From: Halodesulfovibrio sp.
Lineage (GTDB): Bacteria; Desulfobacterota; Desulfovibrionia; Desulfovibrionales; Desulfovibrionaceae
Reading direction: 5' to 3'
DNA: 37,328 nucleotides
Assembly (NCBI RefSeq): GCF_015482765.1
Contig: NZ_JADMLB010000007.1
Location: 1 to 37,328 of the forward strand
Made by a program: the position numbers and the translations under genes. Shown here piece after piece: positions 1 through 8,339 of the stretch (position 1 is the stretch's first letter; every line of letters starts with the position of its first letter). Below the pieces are notes generated by a model. The model was not told the DNA's origin. It did no database searches and worked only from the letters and a program-made list of their open reading frames with translations.

Positions 1-34
1 TTTCATTATTGATTACTATTAACAACAAGATCAT

Positions 35-979
35 ATGAAAAAACTTTTCCAAAAATATTCTCTTTCTTTCGAAAGACAGCGCCCTGACATTGAAATTCCC
101 GGAAGTCCAGAGCGTTGTCTAGCACGCTTTGTTGCTGAAGACTCCAACGGCACACTCTGGCTGGTAGAAAAACTCAAAGCTAATCAGGCCGATTGGCGAA
201 ATACTGTTGGGTTACTTTTGGCTGATTTACATACACAAGACGTTCCACACGTGCATTCCCCCGCCCTAACTCCAAATGGGCAAACTGTAGTGACACATGA
301 TGGAAGCCCATATCAACTCACTCCATTTATTATTGGAACAGATTTACCGCGCCCTGAGTACTGTGGGGATAAAGCTCGCGGGGTTGCTATTGGTAATTTC
401 ATCAACAAACTTCAGGCGGCTGGCAGACGATTCTCAATCCCCAAAAAATCCACTGCACCGCTGCCCGAGTATGTATCAGAAATTGTTCGTACCATTTCAA
501 CAAGACGATCTGACATTGCACAACAGCTTGACCAGATTCTTCCACACTTGCAGACATTTTTTGCCCAATATGATGCTATTCCCAGAGCACTAGCCCATGG
601 TGATTGTCACCCATTGAATATTATCTGGCACGACACAGAGATTGCCGGTGTTATTGACTGGGAATTTACTGGTGAAAAAATTGTTCTCTATGATGCGGCA
701 AATTGTATCGGGTGTGTCGGCATTGAACATCCCAACTGGCTCATTAACGGACTTGTGCCTGAACTTGTAACGACCATGTATGCTAACAACGAAACATTTG
801 CTGCTAACATACATCACCTTATGCCTACAGTTCTCTGCTTACGTTTTGCATGGTTATCTGAGTGGTTACGAAAAAACGATACAGAAATGCAAGAGCTGGA
901 ACTGGATTATATGCGGCTGCTCATTCGCAGCAAGGAAGAAATCGAAAAGTTCTGGAAAAGACGCTATTCAGCTGTGTAG
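35..979 (+). CDS. Aminoglycoside/homoserine-kinase-type phosphotransferase (APH fold)
   Basis: Protein of 314 aa with the kinase-like APH/choline-kinase fold. The catalytic-loop signature HGDCHPLN is visible at residues 188-195 (catalytic Asp190, metal-binding Asn195), and the metal-binding Asp208 lies in the VIDWEF segment, the equivalent of the DFG motif. The overall pattern resembles the YihE/SrkA and homoserine kinase II group, which phosphorylate a hydroxyl on a small molecule or a protein Ser/Thr. The residues 'LAHGDCHPLNIIW' are especially SrkA-like, and SrkA is a stress-response protein kinase. The next gene is msrA (+), about 80 nt downstream, and a stress-repair pairing would fit, but the substrate cannot be read from sequence. 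The ribosome site before the ATG is weak (aacaagatc), so the start is less certain than the reading frame. Confidence 0.8.
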   Translation: MKKLFQKYSLSFERQRPDIEIPGSPERCLARFVAEDSNGTLWLVEKLKANQADWRNTVGLLLADLHTQDVPHVHSPALTPNGQTVVTHDGSPYQLTPFIIGTDLPRPEYCGDKARGVAIGNFINKLQAAGRRFSIPKKSTAPLPEYVSEIVRTISTRRSDIAQQLDQILPHLQTFFAQYDAIPRALAHGDCHPLNIIWHDTEIAGVIDWEFTGEKIVLYDAANCIGCVGIEHPNWLINGLVPELVTTMYANNETFAANIHHLMPTVLCLRFAWLSEWLRKNDTEMQELELDYMRLLIRSKEEIEKFWKRRYSAV

Positions 980-1059
980 CTCTAATTATCCTTCGACTCA
1001 TATCCCCGTCCTGTTTTTGCTGTGGTAAACTCACGGGTGTACCTCAAAGGAGAGCATTT

Positions 1060-1668
1060 ATGTTTACATACAAACCAACTCTTTTAGCATTACTTTTGGC
1101 AGGTATTATGATGACTTTCACCACTCAGGCAGGTGCAGCACCTAAGGCTTCGGCTGTTTTTGCAGGCGGTTGTTTCTGGTGCATGCAGCCGGCATTCGAT
1201 AAAGTTCATGGCGTACTGGATACTGTTGTCGGCTACACAGGCGGCACAACCAAAAACCCTACCTATGAACAAGTCGGAACAGGCACAACCGGTCATTTTG
1301 AAGCAATAAAAGTTGATTATGACCCGCAGAAAGTAAGCTATGAGGGTTTGCTCAGAATTTTCTGGCACAATGTTGACCCATTCGATGACAAAGGGCAGTT
1401 CTGTGACAAAGGGCCTACGTATAGAAGCGCCATTTTCTATGCAAATCCGTCAGAGAAAAAAGAAGCTGAAGCAAGCAAAATGATGGTTGAAAAACGCTTT
1501 AAGCAACCGGTTGCAACAGAAATTCTTAAAGCAAAAGAATTTTGGCCTGCTGAAGAATACCATCAAGACTATTACAAGAAGAATCCTATCCGCTACAAAT
1601 TCTACAGATATCGTTGCGGAAGAGATGCCCGACTTATGGAAGTTTGGGGAAGTGATTATAAGCACTAG
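1060..1668 (+). CDS. msrA: Peptide methionine sulfoxide reductase MsrA, exported form
   Basis: MsrA reduces the S-epimer of methionine sulfoxide in proteins. The 202-aa product carries the active-site motif GGCFWC, with catalytic Cys38 and a second Cys41, plus the family segments GYTGG and FWHNVDPFDDKGQFCDKG. A further cysteine in YRYRCGRD near the C-terminus is a likely resolving residue. Residues 1-27 form a typical signal peptide (hydrophobic core LLALLLAGIMM, cleavage near QAGAA), so the enzyme probably acts in the periplasm. The frame is open upstream to 862, but the ATG at 1060 is preceded by AAAGGAG and begins the signal peptide, so I place the start there. The gene is followed directly by a strong terminator (1678-1706). 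It may be co-transcribed with the phosphotransferase upstream. Confidence 0.93.
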   Translation: MFTYKPTLLALLLAGIMMTFTTQAGAAPKASAVFAGGCFWCMQPAFDKVHGVLDTVVGYTGGTTKNPTYEQVGTGTTGHFEAIKVDYDPQKVSYEGLLRIFWHNVDPFDDKGQFCDKGPTYRSAIFYANPSEKKEAEASKMMVEKRFKQPVATEILKAKEFWPAEEYHQDYYKKNPIRYKFYRYRCGRDARLMEVWGSDYKH

Positions 1669-1677
1669 ATGAAACAA

Positions 1678-1706
1678 GCGCCCTCCTGAACGGAGGGCGC
1701 TTTCAT
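1678..1706 (+). terminator. Rho-independent terminator after msrA
   Basis: A perfect 9-bp stem GCGCCCTCC/GGAGGGCGC (1678-1686 and 1692-1700) with a 5-nt loop is followed by TTTCATATT. It lies 9 nt after the msrA stop codon. Confidence 0.9.
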
Positions 1707-1727
1707 ATTAGAGCATTATCCAAGGCA

Positions 1728-1760
1728 AGAAAAAAGCTGGAAGCAAATGCAACCAGCTTT
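1728..1760 (-). terminator. Rho-independent terminator after the NYN-LOTUS gene
   Basis: On the minus strand the stem AAAGCTGG/CCAGCTTT (1753-1760 and 1733-1740) is followed by a T-rich run (positions 1728-1735). It lies just beyond the stop of the minus-strand gene ending at 1769. Confidence 0.75.
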
Positions 1761-1768
1761 CTGTAGAG

Positions 1769-3049
1769 CTATTCTTTTTCCTGATTAAAAGACATCCAAT
1801 TAAACAGGAGACTGATTTCTTCTGTGCGCAAATCAAACTGCGTCCGACTGCACAAGTCCTTAACATTACGCATAAATGCTTTTTTAACCTCGTCCAGATC
1901 CACCACTTCCTGTTCGGAAAGCGGGTATCCACCACGAGAAATGCCTACAAGAACAAAGTTAACGTGCGCTCTGCCAACCGGCACGCCAGCTTCTACACAT
2001 TTATCGCGAACATTACGCGAAGTATTTGTGAGGAAGAAGCCATTTTCATTCACTTCATCTACAATAAACTCAAGAAGTTGATTGTAATGAACAGGCATGA
2101 GTAACGGAACATCTGTAAGACGATGCACCCTGAGAGCAAAGTCGAACAATTCCGGATACTGTGTTTTAAATTCTGCTCGAACACTTGTTTCTTCCGGCTC
2201 ATCATGCCGACCCGGATCATACACATACCCAGGAACAACATTGGAAATTTCCAATTCTCCAAGCTCAAGCGCTTCTAAGAATTCGCGGAATCTCCCGTAA
2301 CCGAACCAGTCATGCCCTGCGTCCAGTTCTTTTTGAAGATTATGCGACAGCTGCGCAAGAGGTACCGGTGAAGAAGATTCCTGCACCATTGTTTTCACAA
2401 CATCAGAACCACGATGAAGGATATCAATATCGGCGCTTTCCGGCTCTTCCTCTTCTTCAGTACGAGCCTGTGCCGGATAGTCTTCCAAACCTTTTTCTTC
2501 GAGAGCCTGCTGTACAAACCAGTCTTCACGGATACGCCAAGAGCTTGCTGCTGTATACGCTGGGGATGCATACCCCACAGAAAGCACTAAGGTACGTCGT
2601 GCGTGCTCCTGCAATCTAATCAGAAGCGGGGTAAAATCTGCATCACCGGAAAGTACAATAAATTCGTCAAAGTGCGTTTTGTGGCTCAAAGTATCCATCG
2701 CATCCATCACAAGATGAATGTCTGCACTTGTCTTACCTTGATTAGTAAGAGGCGGACAATCAATCACGTTAAATGCTGCGCGAATAAAAAAGGGCCTGTA
2801 TTGATGATAGCAGTGCGGATTGAGATAACAGCAACGCATTAAAATTCTACGGCGAACTCCATCACCGTACAGCATGCGCACTGCATGGGTTTCCAACCAC
2901 TTAAGCCAGCGCTGAGGGTTAGTTGCAAACACATGAGCTGCAGACGGCTCTATCTCTTCCAAGCGCGTGTATATATTGTCGAAATCGACGAATAAAGCGC
3001 TATACACCTCCTCAAATCCATACTGATTTCGAAAACCTCTTCGATCCAT
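1769..3049 (-). CDS. NYN-domain (LabA/DUF88-type) protein with LOTUS/OST-HTH region
   Basis: 426-aa protein. Residues about 15-170 match the NYN/PIN-like nuclease fold. The acidic residues expected for metal binding are present: Asp22 and Asp24 in LFVDFDN, Asp110 in the KTSADIHLVMD segment, and Asp136/Asp138 in LSGDADF. Residues about 210-285 look like a LOTUS/OST-HTH RNA-binding module (pattern VVKTMVQ...PVPLAQLSHNL...GYGRFREFLEAL). The remaining ~130 residues may hold a second, diverged copy. NYN-LOTUS proteins occur in bacteria and in eukaryotic germline factors and are thought to act on RNA; the target here is unknown. The start is supported by GAGGAAAAT before the ATG at 3049. The gene stands alone between uvrA, about 90 nt upstream on the same strand, and its own terminator. 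Confidence 0.85.
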   Translation of the reverse strand: MDRRGFRNQYGFEEVYSALFVDFDNIYTRLEEIEPSAAHVFATNPQRWLKWLETHAVRMLYGDGVRRRILMRCCYLNPHCYHQYRPFFIRAAFNVIDCPPLTNQGKTSADIHLVMDAMDTLSHKTHFDEFIVLSGDADFTPLLIRLQEHARRTLVLSVGYASPAYTAASSWRIREDWFVQQALEEKGLEDYPAQARTEEEEEPESADIDILHRGSDVVKTMVQESSSPVPLAQLSHNLQKELDAGHDWFGYGRFREFLEALELGELEISNVVPGYVYDPGRHDEPEETSVRAEFKTQYPELFDFALRVHRLTDVPLLMPVHYNQLLEFIVDEVNENGFFLTNTSRNVRDKCVEAGVPVGRAHVNFVLVGISRGGYPLSEQEVVDLDEVKKAFMRNVKDLCSRTQFDLRTEEISLLFNWMSFNQEKE

Positions 3050-3141
3050 ATTTTCCTCATTACGGATAGAAATAACAAATCAGATTATAAAAGCATAACT
3101 CTAGTACGTATAGTGATACCTGCCCAGCATAGAAATAGCAA

Positions 3142-5913
3142 CTATGAACTATTCCTAACTGCTTGCTCTGCAACTAAATATGCACCGGTGACAGAGTTTG
3201 TGTCGTTGATAATTTCCTCTGGAGTACCCGCAGATACAACACGTCCACCGTTCTCGCCACCACCGGGACCGAGGTCAATAACATGGTCAGCCGCCATAAT
3301 AACATCCGTATTATGTTCAATGACAATAACAGTAGCACCTTTATCCACAAGCTTTTGCAGCACGCGGATGAGCTTTCCGACTTCGTGCATATGCAGCCCT
3401 GTTGTCGGTTCATCAAGTATGTATAGTGTACCGGGAAGATTACGTTTTCCTAACTCTCGGGATATTTTAATACGTTGTGCTTCCCCGCCTGAGAGAGTTG
3501 TCGCAGGCTGTCCAAGACGTATGTATTCAAGCCCTACGTCTTCCAGAACTGACAGACGGCGTTTTAACGTTGGATGATTTTCAAAAAAAGCTTTTGCCTG
3601 ACGAACAGTCATGTTCAGTACGTCTGCAATATTCTTTTCTTTATAACGCACCTCTAATGTCTCATGACTATACCGTTTACCGCCACAGACATCACACGTT
3701 ACATACACGTCCGGCAGAAAATGCATTTCAACACGAATCTGTCCGTCACCGCTACAGGCTTCACAGCGACCGCCTCGTACGTTGAAGCTAAATCGCCCCG
3801 GTTTGTATCCACGTTTTTTAGCGTCCGGTGTCATTGCAAAAATATTGCGAATCTCATCAAAGATCTTCGTATATGTAGCAGGGTTTGAACGAGGAGTTCT
3901 TCCAATAGGGGTCTGGTCAATCGACACAATACGTTCGATATCCTCCAGCCCTTTAATCCCCTTAATCTGTCCGGGGTTGTCAACTTTAATCGATTTAGAC
4001 AGTGCAATATGCTTATAAAGCGAATCAACAACTAAAGAGCTTTTACCTGAACCTGAAGGGCCCGTAACACAGGTAAGAGTCCCTAATGGAAATTTCACAT
4101 TTAAATTCTGTAAGTTGTTGGTAGAAACGCCTTGGAGCACCAAATCATGCTCAGCACCCCTGCGCTCCTCAGGCACATCAATAACCATTTCACCACGGAG
4201 ATACTTTGCTGTCAGCGTGTCCGCATCACCGAGCATTTTTTCAACAGTACCATTGAACATGATTTCACCGCCAAGCATACCCGAACCAGGTCCAAGCTCA
4301 ATCAGCGTATCTGCCTCACGCATTGTTGCTTCATCATGCTCAACAACAAGCACTGTGTTGCCTCGACGCTGCAGGCTGCGAAGCGTGTTTATAAGACGGA
4401 CATTATCTTTTGGGTGCAAACCGATAGACGGTTCATCAAGAACATATGTAACACCGACAAGACCAGAGCCAAGCTGAGATGCAAGCCTGATACGCTGCGC
4501 TTCACCGCCGGACAGTGTTGACATGTTACGGCTGAGAGAAATGTAGTCCAACCCGACGTTAACCATAAAACCTAAACGATGGGTCAGTTCTTTCAACAAT
4601 GGCTCTGCAACCACCATTTGGGATTCAGAAAAACTCTGCTGCTGCAACCACTCAAGAGCACGCCAAATGGAAAGGGAACAAAAGTCGTAGATAGAATGGT
4701 CGCCAACACGGACGGAAAGCGATTCATTTTTAAGACGTGCACCACCACAAACAGGACATGGGTGACTTTGACGATAACGAGAAAGCTCATCACGCCAAGC
4801 ATGACCAAACTGCATCCCCCGTTCAAGCAAAGAAACAACTCCTGGCCAATCTCCCTGCCCTTCAAACAATGCTTTCCAAGCTTTTGCTGAATATTCAGAA
4901 AACGGAGTTTCCAAGGTGAAACCATTCTTCTTGCCCAACGCTTTTAAATCATCCGCGTATCGCTCCATCACTTTCGGATTTTTCCATGGAAGCAATCCAC
5001 CACCTTTAAGTGACAACCCTTTGTTAGGGGCAAGCAAATTAGGCTCAAAATAGTCTACAGACCCAATACCGGAGCACCGAGAACAAGCTCCCTGAGGGCT
5101 GTTAAATGAGAATAGTTGTGGAGATAAGCGCGGCAGACTAATTTTACACGTTGGACATACAGATTCTGTAGACAAGGCTCTGTCTTCCCCGCCGACAATT
5201 GACACAATTAAGCGCCCTTCTCCGTACTTTAACGCTAACTCAACAGAATCAGCCAAACGCCCGCGAAGTCCTTCTTTAATAACAAGACGATCGATTACAA
5301 GATCAATTGTATGCTTTTTGTTCTTTTCAAGCGCTGGTGCATCATCAATTGTGTGCATCTCACCGTTGATGCGAACGCGAACAAAACCTTGCGCCTTTAA
5401 CTTCTTGAATCGATCAGCATGTGTACCTTTCTGATGCTCAACAAGCGGAGCCAGCACCATAAACTTGGTACCACTCTCAAGCTCAAGAATCTCGTTGATA
5501 ATTTCATCGGCAGCACGTGCAGCAATAGGCTTATTACATTTAGGACAGTACATCGTCCCAAGTCGGGCGTAAAAAACGCGCAAAAAGTCATAGATCTCTG
5601 TAACCGTCCCTACAGTCGAACGAGGGTTACGGGTAGAGGCAGTTTGTTCCAAAGATATCGCAGGAGAGAGCCCTTCGATTTTATCAACATCCGGCTTGTC
5701 CATCTGCGGCAGAAACTGGCGCGCGTATGCAGATAAAGATTCAACATAGCGGCGCTGTCCTTCTGCATAAACAAGGTCAAAAGCAAGAGTGGACTTACCG
5801 GAGCCAGATGGCCCGCACACAACAACAAGCTCATCCCTTGGGATTTCAAGGGTAAGATCTTTCAAGTTATGCTGGCGGGCACCTTCAATACGAATTACGT
5901 TATCTTTGGTCAT
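3142..5913 (-). CDS. uvrA: Excinuclease ABC subunit A
   Basis: UvrA is the damage-sensing ATPase of nucleotide excision repair; it loads UvrB at lesions. The 923-aa length is close to the usual ~940. Both ABC ATPase modules are visible: GPSGSGKST near residue 34 and again in the second half, the signatures [11 protein letters not shown] and [11 protein letters not shown], and the Walker B segments [11 protein letters not shown] and [11 protein letters not shown]. Cysteine pairs of the zinc modules are intact (CPTC...CSRC, CPVCGG, CEAC...CDVCGG). The start at 5913 matches the canonical UvrA N-terminus [14 protein letters not shown]. The ribosome site is weak, and a 15-bp perfect palindrome sits 13-27 nt upstream of the start, which could be an operator. 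No uvrB or uvrC is nearby. Confidence 0.97.
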   Translation of the reverse strand: MTKDNVIRIEGARQHNLKDLTLEIPRDELVVVCGPSGSGKSTLAFDLVYAEGQRRYVESLSAYARQFLPQMDKPDVDKIEGLSPAISLEQTASTRNPRSTVGTVTEIYDFLRVFYARLGTMYCPKCNKPIAARAADEIINEILELESGTKFMVLAPLVEHQKGTHADRFKKLKAQGFVRVRINGEMHTIDDAPALEKNKKHTIDLVIDRLVIKEGLRGRLADSVELALKYGEGRLIVSIVGGEDRALSTESVCPTCKISLPRLSPQLFSFNSPQGACSRCSGIGSVDYFEPNLLAPNKGLSLKGGGLLPWKNPKVMERYADDLKALGKKNGFTLETPFSEYSAKAWKALFEGQGDWPGVVSLLERGMQFGHAWRDELSRYRQSHPCPVCGGARLKNESLSVRVGDHSIYDFCSLSIWRALEWLQQQSFSESQMVVAEPLLKELTHRLGFMVNVGLDYISLSRNMSTLSGGEAQRIRLASQLGSGLVGVTYVLDEPSIGLHPKDNVRLINTLRSLQRRGNTVLVVEHDEATMREADTLIELGPGSGMLGGEIMFNGTVEKMLGDADTLTAKYLRGEMVIDVPEERRGAEHDLVLQGVSTNNLQNLNVKFPLGTLTCVTGPSGSGKSSLVVDSLYKHIALSKSIKVDNPGQIKGIKGLEDIERIVSIDQTPIGRTPRSNPATYTKIFDEIRNIFAMTPDAKKRGYKPGRFSFNVRGGRCEACSGDGQIRVEMHFLPDVYVTCDVCGGKRYSHETLEVRYKEKNIADVLNMTVRQAKAFFENHPTLKRRLSVLEDVGLEYIRLGQPATTLSGGEAQRIKISRELGKRNLPGTLYILDEPTTGLHMHEVGKLIRVLQKLVDKGATVIVIEHNTDVIMAADHVIDLGPGGGENGGRVVSAGTPEEIINDTNSVTGAYLVAEQAVRNSS

Positions 5914-5925
5914 ATAGTATCTCGT

Positions 5926-5940
5926 TAGTGCTCAGCACTA
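5926..5940. promoter_or_regulatory. Perfect palindrome upstream of uvrA, candidate operator
   Basis: TAGTGCT-C-AGCACTA is a perfect 7+1+7 palindrome beginning 13 nt upstream of the uvrA start codon. A repressor bound there would block transcription or the leader of the mRNA. It does not match the E. coli LexA box (CTGT-N8-ACAG), so SOS control is only a guess from the gene it precedes. Confidence 0.4.
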
Positions 5941-6116
5941 TTGGTAACTAGTTATCATTAAGAAGTAGGACTAGCAGTATGTAATCAGTTCTCCAGTTTA
6001 GGCAACCCCTGAATTGTGGAAAAGCAGAATTGGCAAAAAATCATGCTCAAATCTTCACAAAACAGCACCAGCTGACTATCATTTTTCAGAAAAAGAAAAA
6101 AATATTTGCAAATTGG

Positions 6117-6145
6117 TTGACAGCTTGCGCTAGTTCCCATAAACA
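6117..6145 (+). promoter_or_regulatory. Candidate promoter of tRNA-Leu
   Basis: A perfect -35 hexamer TTGACA (6117-6122) is followed after 17 nt by a weak -10 (TAAACA). The tRNA begins at 6159, which leaves a short leader. Confidence 0.5.
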
Positions 6146-6158
6146 CCTTTTCACGCAT

Positions 6159-6245
6159 GCCGGGATGGCGGAATTGGTAGACGCAGCGGATTCAAAATCC
6201 GCCGGCTTTACAGCTGTGGGAGTTCAAGTCTCCCTCTCGGTACCA
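6159..6245 (+). tRNA. tRNA-Leu (anticodon CAA)
   Basis: 87-nt gene with an encoded CCA end (6243-6245). The acceptor stem GCCGGGA pairs with TCTCGGT. The anticodon stem gcgga/tccgc encloses the loop TTCAAAA with anticodon CAA at 6193-6195. A long variable arm (class II) and the T-arm sequence GTTCAAGTC complete the molecule. All elements fit tRNA-Leu reading UUG. Confidence 0.96.
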
Positions 6246-6256
6246 TGTGCATTCTC

Positions 6257-6302
6257 AAGGGGTTACGTACTGTCTCTATGACGGGTCGTAATCCCTTTTT
6301 TG
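6257..6302 (+). terminator. Terminator after tRNA-Leu
   Basis: An 11-bp stem AAGGGGTTACG/CGTAATCCCTT (one G-T pair) at 6257-6267 and 6287-6297 is followed by a T run. It lies 12 nt after the tRNA. Confidence 0.8.
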
Positions 6303-6400
6303 CGTTCTATTGCGCATCATTTTTCAGGCCAGCTCGTGCTCAATAATCAAGTTACGTAAACCTTTATCCATCTAAGCCTTCCAGCATGATAAAAATCCAA

Positions 6401-6433
6401 ACAAAAAAGACCGGCACCTACAGGTACCGGCCT
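6401..6433 (-). terminator. Terminator of the dgcN-dgcA-dat operon
   Basis: On the minus strand a GGCCGGTACCT/AGGTGCCGGTC stem ends in TTTTTT (plus-strand A run 6403-6408). It is positioned about 40 nt beyond the dat stop codon. Confidence 0.85.
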
Positions 6434-6474
6434 TTCTAAGATCAGTATTGCTTCGCTTAGCGAACAAAAAAAGC

Positions 6475-7320
6475 TTACACAGCAGCTTTACGACTTTCTT
6501 CGAGATAGAGTTGACTTAAACGGGTCACAACTGGACCAGGCTTTCCACCGGAAAGCTCAACATTATCAATCTCAATAACTGGATTTACAAATGCTGTTGC
6601 AGCAGTAACAAATGCTTCTGCTGCGTTCTGTGCTTCTTCAATAGTAAAAGCCCGTTCTTCAATTTCCATATCAAGTTCTGCGGCAAGCTTCAGCACTGCA
6701 GCACGAGTAATACCATGAAGAATTGAGTGAGAAAGATCTCGAGTAACAATCTTACCATCTTTGGTCACGATGTAAGCATTACATGATGTACCTTCCGTAA
6801 CAAAACCATCCTGTACCATCCATGCATCATCTTTGCCCTCAGCTTTAGCCAACATTTTAGTCATGGAAGGTGCTAACAATTGAACGGTTTTAATATCGCG
6901 ACGTCCCCAACGAATATCAGGAGCAGAGATAATGCGGATACCTGTCTTAGGAGCAGAAAGAGGCTTTACCTGTGTAAACAGAACAATGGTCTGTTTTGCA
7001 TCTTTAGGGAAAACAAAATCCCTGTCAGCTGCACCACGGGTAATCTGTAAATAGATTGCACCTTCAGTAAGATTATTACGCGTAATAAGTTCGCGGTGCA
7101 CTTGAAGCAACTCTTCTGTACTGATAGGCAAATCCATTTTGAGCTCTTTAAGAGATCGTTCAAGCCTGGCAGTATGACCAGCGTAATCCACTAACTTTCC
7201 ATCAAGTACAGCGGTTACTTCATAAACACCGTCGGCAAATAAAAAGCCGCGATCAAAAATTGAGACAGTTGCTTCTTCTTCAGGTAGGTAACTACCGTTA
7301 ACATAAACTGTACGACTCAT
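6475..7320 (-). CDS. dat: D-amino-acid aminotransferase (class IV PLP enzyme)
   Basis: 281-aa class IV (branched-chain/D-alanine type) PLP aminotransferase. The catalytic lysine is Lys144 in RRDIKTVQLL, the context typical of D-amino-acid transaminase. Other family marks are VSIFDRGFLFADGVYEV near the N-terminus, VTEGTSCNAYIV for cofactor binding, and LHGITRAAVL. The length matches the family (~280). D-amino-acid transaminases interconvert D-Ala/2-oxoglutarate and pyruvate/D-Glu. It is the last gene of a three-gene minus-strand operon, 32 nt after dgcA, with ribosome site AAAGGATAATC before the ATG. The neighbours point to D-glutamate or D-alanine metabolism. A role in branched-chain or aminodeoxychorismate metabolism is the main alternative but fits the context less well. 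Confidence 0.85.
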   Translation of the reverse strand: MSRTVYVNGSYLPEEEATVSIFDRGFLFADGVYEVTAVLDGKLVDYAGHTARLERSLKELKMDLPISTEELLQVHRELITRNNLTEGAIYLQITRGAADRDFVFPKDAKQTIVLFTQVKPLSAPKTGIRIISAPDIRWGRRDIKTVQLLAPSMTKMLAKAEGKDDAWMVQDGFVTEGTSCNAYIVTKDGKIVTRDLSHSILHGITRAAVLKLAAELDMEIEERAFTIEEAQNAAEAFVTAATAFVNPVIEIDNVELSGGKPGPVVTRLSQLYLEESRKAAV

Positions 7321-7352
7321 GATTATCCTTTATCTCTCTACGATAATTCTTT

Positions 7353-8339
7353 CTATGCTGGGGTAATCTTAGAAGAACCCCAAAGTTCTGGTAATGGAGG
7401 ATGCACATAACTGTCGTCATAGGTCAGCCCGAACGCCCTGTCTTCTGCTAACAGCAAAGGACCATCAAGATCCGTAACAGCAGCATCCTGGGCAACCAGC
7501 ACGGCAGGTGCCATGGCAAGAGAAGAGCCGACCATACAGCCGACCATGATCTGATAACCACTTTTTCTCGCAATGTCTCTTAACGCCAGAGCCTCTGTGA
7601 GTCCACCAGTCTTATCAAGTTTTATATTGATCATGTCATATTTACCCTGCAGGTCTTCTAACGAGCTACAGTCATGACATGATTCATCAGCACAAACAGG
7701 CAACACTCGTTTCAATGTGCGCAATGCTTCATCATCGCCGGCTGGGAACGGCTGTTCTACCATTTCCACACCGAGCTTTATCAGCACTGGCGCAATCTTG
7801 TCGTACAACTCAGGAGTCCATCCTTCGTTCGCATCGACAATAATACGTGCTGAAGGAGCCCCTTTGCGAACGGCTTCGATGCGAGCGATATCGCCCTCGC
7901 CTCCGAGCTTAATCTTAAGCAACGGACGTGAAGCATTCTTTTCCGCTTCGATAAGCATATTCTCAGGAGTATCCAGAGAAAGGGTATACGCTGTAACTTC
8001 CGGCTTCGGTGTATCGAGACCTGCAAGCTCCCACACACTTTTACCAGAAAGACGCGCTTCTAAATCCCACAAAGCGCAGTCTACCGCATTTCGAGCAGCT
8101 CCGGCCGGCATCAGAGTTTGAACCTGCTCACGAGTTACCGGAACAGGAAGAGCCTCGATTTGAGCAGTCACACTCTCTACGGTTTCGTTATAGCGAGCAT
8201 AAGGAACGCACTCTCCGCGCCCGATAACTCCGTTGTGTTCAATTTCAACACGAACAACAACTGCTTCAGTTTTAGACCCTCGGGAAATAGTAAAGACCTT
8301 GGCTAACGGAAAAATATCTTTCGTTACAGTTATACGCAT
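7353..8339 (-). CDS. dgcA: Enolase-superfamily epimerase; dipeptide epimerase / N-acetyl-D-glutamate racemase DgcA-like
   Basis: 328-aa muconate-lactonizing subgroup member of the enolase superfamily. The general acid/base lysines lie in LLKIKLGG and NIKLDKTGG. The metal ligands lie in IVDANEGW, VEQPF and CADESCHD. The GCMVGSS segment near the C-terminus is typical of L-Ala-D/L-Glu epimerases. Proteins of this type next to a DUF1611 protein have been described as DgcA, which racemises N-acetyl-D-glutamate in a D-glutamate catabolic pathway of marine Proteobacteria; others act on murein dipeptides. The gene overlaps the end of dgcN by 10 nt, so translation is probably coupled. The conserved neighbour makes the DgcA role my first choice, but substrate specificity is not provable here. 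Confidence 0.85.
   Translation of the reverse strand: MRITVTKDIFPLAKVFTISRGSKTEAVVVRVEIEHNGVIGRGECVPYARYNETVESVTAQIEALPVPVTREQVQTLMPAGAARNAVDCALWDLEARLSGKSVWELAGLDTPKPEVTAYTLSLDTPENMLIEAEKNASRPLLKIKLGGEGDIARIEAVRKGAPSARIIVDANEGWTPELYDKIAPVLIKLGVEMVEQPFPAGDDEALRTLKRVLPVCADESCHDCSSLEDLQGKYDMINIKLDKTGGLTEALALRDIARKSGYQIMVGCMVGSSLAMAPAVLVAQDAAVTDLDGPLLLAEDRAFGLTYDDSYVHPPLPELWGSSKITPA

Noticed and set aside
862-1059. Upstream in-frame extension of msrA
   Set aside because: It overlaps the phosphotransferase gene, precedes the ribosome site AAAGGAG, and would bury the signal peptide.
6159-6245. tRNA-Leu as an integration site of a mobile element
   Set aside because: No integrase gene or repeated tRNA 3' end was seen nearby.
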